NCBI GenBank assembly: GCA_945928315.1
Contig: CAMENN010000004.1
Location: forward strand, 1-51,302
Length of the DNA: 51,302 nucleotides
Reading direction: 5' to 3'
DNA from: an uncultured Clostridia bacterium
Lineage (GTDB): Bacteria > Bacillota > Clostridia > Christensenellales > Aristaeellaceae
The position numbers were made by a program, and so were the translations under genes. Of the stretch, positions 15,925 to 23,519 are shown in pieces (the first letter of the stretch is position 1; each line of letters starts with the position of its first letter). A model generated the notes under the pieces. The model worked only from the letters and a program-made list of their open reading frames with translations. It was not told the origin of the DNA and did no database searches.

Positions 15925-16857
15925 ATGAAGGTGGACCGGCTTGTCAGCATGATCATGATCCTGCTGGAAAAACGGCGTGTCGGCGCGCAGGAGCTGGCGG
16001 CGATGTTTGAGGTATCGCCCCGCACCGTCTACCGCGACATGGAGGCCATCAATCAGGCGGGCATCCCCGTCCGCTCTATTCCCGGCGTCGGCGGCGGGTT
16101 TGAGATCATGCCGGGCTACAAGGTGGACAGGAAAGCCTTTTCCGCCGACGATCTTTCCGCGCTGATGATGGGGCTGAACAATCTTTCGGGCGTGATGCAG
16201 GGCGATGCGTTCACGCACGCGCTGGCGAAGGTCAGGAGCTTCATCCCCGCGGAGCAGGCAAGAGCGATTGAGCTGAAGGCCTCGCAGGTCGTCATCGATC
16301 CCCGCCCGTGGATGGGCGACGGACACATCGCGCTTTATCTGGACACGATCAAGGAGGCGCTGCAGAGAAGCAGGCTGCTTGCCTTCACCTATACGGACGG
16401 TCACGGAAACCGCACGGAGCGCACGGTCGAGCCATATCAGCTCGTGCTCAAAAGCAACCACTGGTATGTGCACGCCTTCTGCCGCAGCAGAAATGACTTC
16501 CGCCTGTTCCGGCTGTCCCGCATGTCCGGTCTGCGCATGCTGGACGAGGCATTCGTGCCCCGCGACTGTCCGAAGCCGACGCTGGAATTGGACGAGCTTC
16601 CGGAAGCGCTGCAAACGGACATCCGGCTTCGCGTTCGCGCGTCCGTGCTGGACAGGGTGCTGGACTTCTGCCCGCCGGAGCGCGTCACGCCGGACGGCGC
16701 GGAGCACTATCTGGTGGACTACCCGTTCATCGAGCGGGATTACTATGTCGACATGCTGCTGAGCTTCGGGGATAAATGCGAGTGCCTTGCGCCCGAACAC
16801 GTCCGCGATGAGCTCCGGCGCAGAATCAAGCGGATGGGGCGCATCTATGGAGAGTGA
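15925..16857 (+). CDS. HTH-WYL (YafY-type) transcriptional regulator
   Basis: 310 residues. The N-terminal winged helix (DRLVSMIMILLEKRRVGAQE, then SPRTVYRDMEAINQAGIPV) is followed by a WYL domain from about 145 (AFTYTDGHGNRTERTVEPY, then NHWYVHAFCRSRNDFRLFRL) and the C-terminal WCX extension. WYL domains sense small ligands, including nucleotides. ATG 15925 was chosen because GGGAGGG lies 11 bases upstream. The U32-like gene begins 7 bases after it and would be co-transcribed. Confidence 0.92.
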   Translation: MKVDRLVSMIMILLEKRRVGAQELAAMFEVSPRTVYRDMEAINQAGIPVRSIPGVGGGFEIMPGYKVDRKAFSADDLSALMMGLNNLSGVMQGDAFTHALAKVRSFIPAEQARAIELKASQVVIDPRPWMGDGHIALYLDTIKEALQRSRLLAFTYTDGHGNRTERTVEPYQLVLKSNHWYVHAFCRSRNDFRLFRLSRMSGLRMLDEAFVPRDCPKPTLELDELPEALQTDIRLRVRASVLDRVLDFCPPERVTPDGAEHYLVDYPFIERDYYVDMLLSFGDKCECLAPEHVRDELRRRIKRMGRIYGE

Positions 16858-16863
16858 GGTGCT

Positions 16864-17796
16864 ATGATGAACACAAACGCTGCATCTGTCCCGCCGAAAA
16901 ACGCCGTCGCAACTTACCACCTTCCCGGTTTGTTCGAGTTCACCGACCTGTATCGCGCGTTCCTGCCGCTGTACCGGGCGCACAGAGACTGGTTCTACGA
17001 CTGGTGTGCCATCGGCTCCATCTACGGCGCACCGGCGGACTGCATCTGGGGCGGCGGGCGCGTCGGTGCGGAGGATCGCGACCCACAGGCGGCGCTGGCA
17101 CTGACGCGGGAGTACGGCATCTCTGCGCGGCTGACATTCAGCAATTCGCTTCTGCGCGAAGAGCACCTCGCAGACAGGCGGTGCAACGCCCTCTGCCGGA
17201 TGCTGGAAGCAAACGGGAAGCCGCAGAACGGTGTAATCGTCCATTCGGAGCTGCTGACGGACTACCTCCGGCGCACGTATCCGGGGCTGTACCTCGTGTC
17301 CTCCACCACGAAGGTGCTGACGGACTTTGGGTAGCTTGAGCGTGAGCTGGAACGTGAAGAATTTCGGTACGTCGTGCCGGATTTCCGCCTGAACAAGGCG
17401 TTGGACAGGCTGGGCGCGCTTCCCGACCCGCTCAAGGCGAAGGTGGAATTTCTCTGCAACGAATGCTGCTGGTTCGGCTGCAAGGACAGAAAGCAGTGCT
17501 ACGAGGCCGTCAGCCGAAAGATTCTGGGCGAGAGCGGCCCGGAGCACCGCTGCACCGCGCCGGATGCCGGCGAGGGCTATCGCTTCTCCAAGGCCATGGA
17601 AAACCCCGGCTTCATCGGCGTCGATGACATCGTGCATACCTATTTGCCCATGGGCTTCACCCAGTTCAAGATCGAGGGCCGCGGTCTGGGCAGCGCGCTG
17701 ATTCTGGAATTCCTGCTCTACTACATGACCAGGCCTGAGCATCAGCTGAAGGTGCGGGAGGAGATCTATCTCAGCAATGCGCTGGATCTGTTCTGA
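16864..17796 (+). pseudogene. U32-peptidase-like protein interrupted by an in-frame TAG
   Basis: One frame runs from ATG 16864 to TGA 17796, but a TAG at 17332-17334 splits it after VSSTTKVLTDFG. The downstream part begins LERELEREEFRYVVPDFR in the same frame and keeps clear protein character. FKIEGR near the C-terminus and the cysteine group CNECCWFGCKDRKQC recall the U32 / UbiU-UbiV-like fold with an iron-sulfur site, but the match is distant. The simplest reading is a CAG-to-TAG change, giving a pseudogene or two pieces. Readthrough cannot be excluded. Confidence 0.65.
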
Positions 17797-17858
17797 GGGG
17801 AGAAGAACTGATTGACGCGATGCTGCGGGCATGCCAGAGGGCTGAGGAGGTGCAACAA

Positions 17859-18230
17859 ATGAACCTGAAGGAAAGAGCCGGAAAGCTGAAAACCGACCTC
17901 CCTGCGCTTTTTCTGGCGCTCAAGGATCGCGAAACGCCCGTGTTGGCCAAGGTATTCGCGGGAATCACCGTGGCCTATGCACTTTCACCCATTGACCTGA
18001 TCCCGGACTTTATCCCGGTTCTGGGGGTTTTGGATGATGTAATTCTGTTGCCCGTCCTGATCGTGATCACCGTAAAGCTGATTCCGGCTCCTGTGTTTGA
18101 AAGATGCAGAGCGCAGTCAGAGGAGATGTGGAAGGACGGAAAACCGAAGAAATGGGTTTACGCCATCCCTATCGTATTGATCTGGCTGGTCATCATCGCC
18201 GTGCTGATCAAGGCCGTTCTTTTTCGATAA
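17859..18230 (+). CDS. YkvA-like DUF1232 membrane protein
   Basis: 123 residues. The DUF1232 core is plain: KVFAGITVAYALSPIDLIPD followed by FIPVLGVLDDVILLPVLI, with the conserved S-P-I-D-L-I-P-D. A second membrane helix is at the C-terminus (VYAIPIVLIWLVIIAVLIKA). Function is unknown for the family. ATG 17859 is supported by GAGGAGG at 17844-17850. Confidence 0.85.
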   Translation: MNLKERAGKLKTDLPALFLALKDRETPVLAKVFAGITVAYALSPIDLIPDFIPVLGVLDDVILLPVLIVITVKLIPAPVFERCRAQSEEMWKDGKPKKWVYAIPIVLIWLVIIAVLIKAVLFR

Positions 18231-18310
18231 GTGCAAAACAAATCCGCTGCGCAGATGGATAACTTCCAGCTATTCAAGTTGATGCATAGAAAGTCAGGAG
18301 GAACTGCCAA

Positions 18311-18751
18311 ATGCGTGAAAAGGTAGAGATCAAAGAAGAGCGAATAACCGCAGAGGAATATATCGACTTTTTGAAAAGGACGGATCTTGGATCGCAATAT
18401 CCAAAGGAACGGTTTGCAGAAAGAATAGCCAGGCTTGTCGATCGTGTTTCGATCAGCCTTGTTGCAAGAAATCGGGCTGGCTTGATCGTTGGTGTTTTAT
18501 TTGGATTAACAGACTATGCATACTGGCTCTATGTCACAGACCTGGGTGTCGACAGAGATTACGAAGGGCAGGGAATCGGCACGCAGCTGATGAAAACAGC
18601 CCATACTATCGCGGGCGGTGAAAAGGATATTGCCGTATATCTAATCGCCAATGAGAAGGCTGTTCCATTCTATGAGAAGCTCGGTATGAAAAGAGCCGAT
18701 GATGTGATGGAGTACAATCACATTGAATGGACCGGATTCAAAGTGCAATAG
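18311..18751 (+). CDS. GNAT-family N-acetyltransferase
   Basis: 146 residues. The acetyl-CoA-binding motif A is present as LGVDRDYEGQGIGTQLMKTA, with the Y-E-K-L-G-M motif near the C-terminus (FYEKLGMKRADDVMEYN). The substrate is unknown. Base composition is lower in GC than the neighbours, and an AGGAGG precedes the ATG. It may have been acquired by transfer together with the second GNAT gene. Confidence 0.88.
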   Translation: MREKVEIKEERITAEEYIDFLKRTDLGSQYPKERFAERIARLVDRVSISLVARNRAGLIVGVLFGLTDYAYWLYVTDLGVDRDYEGQGIGTQLMKTAHTIAGGEKDIAVYLIANEKAVPFYEKLGMKRADDVMEYNHIEWTGFKVQ

Positions 18752-18806
18752 GAAAACAGAACACCCGATTTGCAGACCCAAAAACAGGATTCGTCGGAGG
18801 CTGCGC

Positions 18807-19220
18807 ATGGAAATCAGGATCAACACACTCACGCCCGAACTGTTCCTTGCCCTGTACAGGTCGGTAGGTTGGGACCCGCCGTGCATCGAGCAGGTACAAA
18901 CCGCGCTTCAGAACACGCTGGCCACGTTCACCTGTTACGACGTAGATCGCCCCGTAGGCATGGCAAGGGTGATTGGTGATGGCGGGATGTCCTTCTACAT
19001 CAAGGATTTTGCGGTCGTTCCATCCAGTCAGGGCAAAGGCGCAGGAAAATGCCTTTTGACGGCCTTGGAGCAATATGTGAAGGAATGCAAGCCCTTGGAG
19101 TGGGCGGTAAGCCTTGAATTGATCAGTTCAAAAGATGCGGTTGATTTCTACGAGAGATTTGGATTCGAAAAGCGCCCCTGTGATGGGGACGGCCCGGGCA
19201 TGTTCAAAATGATCAGGTGA
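18807..19220 (+). CDS. GNAT-family N-acetyltransferase
   Basis: 137 residues. Motif A reads FAVVPSSQGKGAGKCLLTAL, and the end carries DAVDFYERFGFEKRP. It is the single-domain type related to small aminoglycoside- or polyamine-like acetyltransferases. The substrate is unknown. ATG 18807 follows TCGGAGG. It is not a close copy of the upstream GNAT protein. Confidence 0.88.
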   Translation: MEIRINTLTPELFLALYRSVGWDPPCIEQVQTALQNTLATFTCYDVDRPVGMARVIGDGGMSFYIKDFAVVPSSQGKGAGKCLLTALEQYVKECKPLEWAVSLELISSKDAVDFYERFGFEKRPCDGDGPGMFKMIR

Positions 19221-19258
19221 TTTCCAGTCCAATCAGGCTTTACAGGAGGGACAATTCG

Positions 19259-19468
19259 ATGAATCGCAGGAAGGAAGCATGTCATTGCCGAAACGTCACA
19301 TACGGCATGATCGAGGACGCCGTTCGCGGCGGCGCAGATACCCTGCAGGCGGTCATGGACGCGACCGGCGCGGGCAGGGGCTGCGGGAAATGCAGGGATT
19401 TTCTCGAATATCTGATCCGGGACATTCGGGAAGAGATGGAAAAAGAGGCCAATCACGCAGTGCAATAA
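19259..19468 (+). CDS. BFD-like [2Fe-2S]-binding small protein
   Basis: 69 residues. Cysteines at 8 and 10 (ACHCRNVTYG) and a C-x2-C near 41-44 (RGCGKCRDFLEYL) match the bacterioferritin-associated ferredoxin (BFD) fold, which binds one [2Fe-2S] cluster. Such domains occur alone or in NifU, nitrite reductase and iron-release systems. The ribosome site AGGAGG and ATG 19259 are clear. The partner is unknown; no ferritin is in the window. Confidence 0.85.
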   Translation: MNRRKEACHCRNVTYGMIEDAVRGGADTLQAVMDATGAGRGCGKCRDFLEYLIRDIREEMEKEANHAVQ

Positions 19469-19490
19469 ATCGGGATTTGTGGAAGTTTTT

Positions 19491-19847
19491 ATGGGAATAT
19501 TTAATTTTAGAAAGAAGATGGAAAAGCAGAAAGAACTATGCTTTCCCGAGAAAAACAAATATGTGACAGAGAAAACAATACTGAGTGAACAGATAAAAAC
19601 AGGTTCGTTTTCTTTTGAAATGGAGAATACCGAGGTAAGCATCATTCTTGACGATTGTGGAAAGCATTATATGCGAGTATACAAGAAAGTGTGTAGTGCA
19701 GAGAATAACGGGAGACCGGTAACAACAATAAGCGATTACTGCTATCCGATTGAAACTTCGGATGGTGTTACTGCCGCAAGCTGGAAAGAATATGCACACT
19801 TTTTGGACAGAATTGAACTGCAGCTTATATCATACGAGGGTGTATAA
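19491..19847 (+). CDS. Hypothetical protein, AT-rich
   Basis: 118 residues starting MGIFNFRKKMEKQKELCF. It is not recognised. It is much richer in A and T, and in Lys, Ile and Tyr codons, than its neighbours, which suggests recent transfer. A basic N-terminus is followed by a beta-rich middle (FSFEMENTEVSIILDDCGKHY). The single-gene context next to acetyltransferases gives no function. The TGGAAG before the ATG is a weak ribosome site. Confidence 0.6.
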   Translation: MGIFNFRKKMEKQKELCFPEKNKYVTEKTILSEQIKTGSFSFEMENTEVSIILDDCGKHYMRVYKKVCSAENNGRPVTTISDYCYPIETSDGVTAASWKEYAHFLDRIELQLISYEGV

Positions 19848-19895
19848 ATTCCAATTTCCACGCCCCATTCTCAACCGCAGAAGGAGAGATGCACC

Positions 19896-20609
19896 ATGAA
19901 CCCATCCTTTGCAGGGAAAGTCGCCATCGTCACGGGCGGCGCGCACGGCATCGGAAAGGCAATCGCCGAAGCCTTCCGGGCCGAGGGCGCGGCGGTGGAG
20001 ATCATCGACATCGCGCCGGGCGACCACTACGTCGGGGACATCAGCAAAAAGGAGACGCTTCACGCCTTTGCCCAGACCGTTCTGGACAAACACGGGCACA
20101 TCGACTTCCTGATCAACAACGCCCCGCCGCTGATGAAGGGCATCGACGCATGCACCTATGAGGAATTCCAGTACGCGCTGTCCGTGGGCGTCACGGCGCC
20201 GTTCTATCTGAGCAAGCTGTTTGCGCCGCACTTCGCCCCCGGCGGCGTCATCATCAACATCTCCTCGTCCAGGGACCGCATGAGCCAGCCGCAGACCGAA
20301 AGCTACACCGCCGCCAAGGGCGGGATTGCGGCGCTGACCCACGCGCTCGCCGTCAGCCTCGCCGGGCGGGTGCGGGTCAATTCGATTTCGCCCGGCTGGA
20401 TCGACACGGACTACAGGGTATACGAGGGGCCGGATGCCACGCAGCAGCCGGCCGGTCGGGTGGGCAATCCCATGGACATCGCCCATATGGTGCTGTTCCT
20501 CTGCTCGGACAAGGCGGGCTTCATCACCGGCGAGAACATCTGCATCGACGGCGGCATGACCCGGCAGATGATCTACCACGGGGATTGGGGATGGAGGCTG
20601 GACGGTTAA
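19896..20609 (+). CDS. Short-chain dehydrogenase/reductase
   Basis: 237 residues, classical SDR. The cofactor motif TGGAHGIG is at 13-20, INNAPP replaces the usual NNAG, and the catalytic Ser lies in INISSSRD and Tyr-x-x-x-Lys in YTAAKGG. The C-terminal FLCSDKAGFITGENICIDGG is typical. An acidic residue after the second strand (EIIDIA) suggests NAD(H) rather than NADP(H). The substrate is unknown. It has its own GGAGAG site and a terminator after it. Confidence 0.92.
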   Translation: MNPSFAGKVAIVTGGAHGIGKAIAEAFRAEGAAVEIIDIAPGDHYVGDISKKETLHAFAQTVLDKHGHIDFLINNAPPLMKGIDACTYEEFQYALSVGVTAPFYLSKLFAPHFAPGGVIINISSSRDRMSQPQTESYTAAKGGIAALTHALAVSLAGRVRVNSISPGWIDTDYRVYEGPDATQQPAGRVGNPMDIAHMVLFLCSDKAGFITGENICIDGGMTRQMIYHGDWGWRLDG

Positions 20610-20619
20610 CCTAAAGAGC

Positions 20620-20668
20620 ACGAGCCGTGCCCAGGGCATTCGTTCCCCAGGCACGGCTCGTATTTATC
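20620..20668 (+). terminator. Terminator after the SDR gene
   Basis: ACGAGCCGTGCC (20620-20631) pairs perfectly with GGCACGGCTCGT (20650-20661), followed by ATTTAT. Confidence 0.75.
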
Positions 20669-20678
20669 TCCCGAATCC

Positions 20679-20953
20679 TCACTCAATCAGCCCGCTCTCC
20701 CTGAGCAGGATTTCAATGTCCGTTCCCTTCACCTTTTTGAGCACAATCCGCAGCAGCTCGCGCACGTCAACCTTGCTGCCCCAGACCTCCTCGCCGGTGC
20801 ATTCGCGCATGGGAATCAAAACTTGGACGCCGGTTGCGGCCGGAAGTCACGATAGCTGACGTTGCTCTTTTCGCTCAGCCGCGCCTGCGACAGATACCGG
20901 CTCTTGGCGAGCGCAAGGCTGATTTCCTCGGACGTTTCCCGGACAACGCTCAT
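20679..20953 (-). pseudogene. Small gene disrupted by a frameshift
   Basis: A GGAGGAGG and ATG (20953) start MSVVRETSEEISLALAKSRY. The frame ends early after SYRDFRPQPASKF. A shifted frame continues sensibly as GVQVLIPMRECTGEEVWGSK, then VDVRELLRIVLKKVKG and a stop at 20679. The total length is not a multiple of three. The joined protein would be about 91 residues; no family was recognised. Confidence 0.45.
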
Positions 20954-21426
20954 GCGCACCGACCTCCTCCGCTGCAGAACCGGCTTGTCGTGCTGCCAGC
21001 TCCTGTTGGCGATGCTGCGTATTCCCCGTGAGCTGCAGGGGGGAAACTTGCTCTTCCCGGAATTTTCTGGTAGAATCAAACATGAAAATTGGATTTGTGG
21101 CAGGATATGACGGGTTGCCGCCCGCCATGTCCCTGTTCAGCGCGATCGGACCTGTCTGTGCCGCACCTTTGCAGGCTGAACAATTTCAAACGGGACCGTC
21201 GCAGCATGTGAGCATTCTGCGGCGGTCTTCTTGAACCCCAGCGGCAGGAAGGCTGCAAACGCGCGCTTCTGATTTTGGGGAGTTCAGGGTACAGCAACCA
21301 CGGCTTCATTTCATTCCTTGCGTGTCGTGCCCTGATATGGGATTCTTTTCCGGCCCTTGCCTGCAGGTTTCCTCCGATCGCTTCCCGGGCGGCACGCGCG
21401 GACAGCCGTATGGCTCCACAAAACGC
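20954..21426. other. No gene recognised
   Basis: Short open frames on both strands lack ribosome sites and protein-like composition. ATGAAAATTGGATTTGTGGC at 21081 looks like a gene start but degenerates within about 35 codons, so it may be a relic. Nothing else is seen before the promoter at 21427. Confidence 0.5.
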
Positions 21427-21455
21427 TTGACAAGCCTGTAACGAAACGATAGAAT
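21427..21455 (+). promoter_or_regulatory. Promoter of the ABC importer operon
   Basis: TTGACA (21427-21432), 17 bases, TAGAAT (21450-21455). Confidence 0.7.
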
Positions 21456-21660
21456 AATATTGTCTTCGAGCCCCCCCTTCCTAAGGCTTTCGCGATGGAA
21501 TCGGGGCCATTGGGTTGCAGCGGAAACGGTGCAGCCTTCCTGTTTGAAAAGGAGACGGAATGCGCATGATCGTGGGAGGCCTGATGCCTCTCTGTTTGCT
21601 GCTGCCCGCATCCTTTTCAGGATGCGGTTTTTTATTGAGCACAGGAGAGGAGCAACCGCC
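21456..21660 (+). promoter_or_regulatory. Structured 5' leader of the ABC importer (riboswitch or attenuator candidate)
   Basis: The promoter is about 200 bases ahead of the first gene. The leader has hairpins GGTTGCA/TGCAGCC (about 21514-21539) and GGGAGGC/GCCTCTC (about 21573-21593), then an intrinsic terminator at 21606-21633. A small frame begins at 21560 with AAGGAG (MRMIVGGLMPLCLLLP, then ASFSGC, like a lipoprotein signal) and ends at 21691. No conserved cobalamin-box was found. Because molybdoenzymes lie next door, a molybdenum- or tungsten-cofactor riboswitch is a candidate, but I could not confirm the motif. Confidence 0.45.
21606..21633 (+). terminator. Intrinsic terminator (attenuator) before the importer genes
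   Basis: CCGCATCC, loop TTTTCA, GGATGCGG, then TTTTTT. It lies between the promoter and the first gene, so it must be bypassed conditionally. Confidence 0.85.
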
Positions 21661-22680
21661 TTGCGGAAAAAACGCCGTTCGTATTCCCTGATTCTCGCCC
21701 TTCTGGCGGCAGGCCTGCTGGTGCTGTTTCTGATCTCCTGCGGCATGGGACGCTATCCTGTGCCCCTTGATCAGATTGTGCGCATCCTCCTTCGCCGCAT
21801 GGGGATCGCCATGGAGACGACATGGACGGGCGCCATGGAGGCGACGGTGCTGCGCATCCGTCTGCCGCGGATCGTGCTGGCGTGCATGGTGGGCTGCTGT
21901 CTCTCCACGGCGGGCGCGGCGTATCAGGGCGTCTTTCAAAACCCGATGGCGTCGCCCGATCTGCTGGGCGCATCCTCCGGCGCGGCCTTTGGCGCGGCGC
22001 TGGCGATTCTGCTCGGCGCAAAGATGGGCATGGTGACGCTCAGCGCGTTCGCCTTCAGCCTGCTCACGGTGCTGCTGGTCATGCTCATCAGCGTGCGCGC
22101 ACCGGGCAAGCGGGTCATCTCCCTGATTCTGGGCGGCGTGATGGTCAGCTCCCTCTTTTCGGCGGGCACCTCCTACATCAAGCTGGTCGCCGATCCCAGC
22201 GATCAGCTGCCGGAGATCACCTACTGGCTGATGGGCAGCCTTTCCGGAACCGGCATGGCCAGCGTCCTCTTTGCCTGCGTGCCGATGACGCTGGGCCTTG
22301 TTCCGCTGCTGCTGCTGCGCTGGCGGCTGAACCTGCTGACGCTGGGCGACGACGAGGCCCGGGCGCTGGGCGTTCACGCCGGCGGGCTGCGGCTGACCGT
22401 CGTGCTCTGCTCCACGCTGGTCACTGCGGCGAGCGTCTCCGTCTCCGGCCTGATCGGCTGGATTGGTCTCGTCGTCCCGCACCTGGCGCGCAAGCTCGTG
22501 GGCAGCGATTACCGCGCGCTGCTGCCCTGCTCCATGCTGATGGGCGCGGGCTTCCTGCTGCTGGTGGACGATGTGAGCCGCAACCTGCTGCCCACGGAGA
22601 TCCCCATCGGCATCCTGACCGCCTTCATCGGTGCGCCGTTCTTCCTCTATCTGATCACACGCAAGGAGGCGGCGGAATGA
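21661..22680 (+). CDS. FecCD-family ABC importer permease
   Basis: 339 residues with about ten membrane helices; BtuC/FecCD family of metal-chelate importers. Typical segments are LRLPRIVLACMVGCCLSTAG, NPMASPDLLGASSGAAFGAA, GLIGWIGLVVPHLARKLVGS and the C-terminal ITAFIGAPFF-like end. The start is taken as TTG 21661, because AGGAGAGGAG lies 8 bases upstream. An ATG at 21622 lies in the terminator hairpin and has no ribosome site. It overlaps the ATPase gene by four bases (ATGA). The substrate could be molybdate/tungstate (MolB-like), an iron chelate, heme or cobalamin; context favours the first. Confidence 0.92.
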   Translation: MRKKRRSYSLILALLAAGLLVLFLISCGMGRYPVPLDQIVRILLRRMGIAMETTWTGAMEATVLRIRLPRIVLACMVGCCLSTAGAAYQGVFQNPMASPDLLGASSGAAFGAALAILLGAKMGMVTLSAFAFSLLTVLLVMLISVRAPGKRVISLILGGVMVSSLFSAGTSYIKLVADPSDQLPEITYWLMGSLSGTGMASVLFACVPMTLGLVPLLLLRWRLNLLTLGDDEARALGVHAGGLRLTVVLCSTLVTAASVSVSGLIGWIGLVVPHLARKLVGSDYRALLPCSMLMGAGFLLLVDDVSRNLLPTEIPIGILTAFIGAPFFLYLITRKEAAE

Positions 22681-23450
22681 TCGAGGTACGCGAGCTGTCG
22701 TTTGCCTATGGGCAGTCGCCCGTGCTCTCCGGCCTCTCCTTCACCATCGGGGAGGGCGGGCTGACGGCGCTGCTGGGCTGCAACGGTGCAGGCAAGACGA
22801 CGCTTTTCCGCTGCATGCTGGGGCTTCTGCCCGGATACACCGGCAGCCTCCGGATCAACGGGCGGGAGATCCGGCGCTGCTCCGTGCGCGAGCTGGCGCG
22901 GCAGATCACATGGATTCCGCAGAGCCAGAGCCCGACGTTCAACTATTCGGCGCTCGACATGGTGCTCATGGGCACGACCGGGCAAACGGGGCTGTTCTCC
23001 TCGCCGGGGGTCAGGCAGCGCAGGACGGCGATGGAAAAGCTGGAGCAGCTGGGCATTGCCCATCTGGCCGGGCGCGGCTTTCTGCACCTGAGCGGCGGCG
23101 AGCGCCAGCTGGTGCTCATCGCCCGCGCGCTCGCGCAGCAGGCGCCCATTCTGCTGATGGACGAGCCCTGCGCGAGCCTCGACTTCGGCAACCAGAGCCG
23201 CGTGATGGAGCAGGCCAGGCAACTTGCCCACAGCGGATACACGGTCATCATGTCCACGCATCATCCGCAGCATGTGCTCAGCTATGCAGACCGGGTGATC
23301 GCGCTTTCCGACGGAAGGCTGCTCACAGGCGGAACGCCCGGCGAGGTGATGAACGAAGCGCTCATGCGGACGCTTTACGGCATCGACACCACGTTTGTGG
23401 ACAGCCCGATGGGGCGGATTGTGCTGCCCGGCAGGGCGCAGACGGACTGA
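22677..23450 (+). CDS. ABC importer ATP-binding protein (FecE/BtuD/MolC type)
   Basis: 257 residues. Walker A is GCNGAGKTT near residue 34, the signature is LSGGERQLV, Walker B is ILLMDEPCASLD, and the switch His is in MSTHHPQH. The Q-loop reads WIPQSQSP. It forms the importer with the FecCD permease encoded just before (ATGA overlap) and the binding protein encoded 69 bases after. Confidence 0.95.
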   Translation: MIEVRELSFAYGQSPVLSGLSFTIGEGGLTALLGCNGAGKTTLFRCMLGLLPGYTGSLRINGREIRRCSVRELARQITWIPQSQSPTFNYSALDMVLMGTTGQTGLFSSPGVRQRRTAMEKLEQLGIAHLAGRGFLHLSGGERQLVLIARALAQQAPILLMDEPCASLDFGNQSRVMEQARQLAHSGYTVIMSTHHPQHVLSYADRVIALSDGRLLTGGTPGEVMNEALMRTLYGIDTTFVDSPMGRIVLPGRAQTD

Positions 23451-23519
23451 CCGGGTGAATGCTCAGATCCTGCTGCACGCGTGCAGTTGATCCACATTGG
23501 AAGAAAAGGAGTGTCTCTC

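Noticed and set aside
17332-17334. Pyrrolysine codon
   Set aside because: No pyl genes are in the window and TAG is used as a normal stop elsewhere, so a mutation is more likely.
21456-21660. Cobalamin riboswitch
   Set aside because: The conserved core boxes of that class were looked for and not seen, so the leader is left unassigned.
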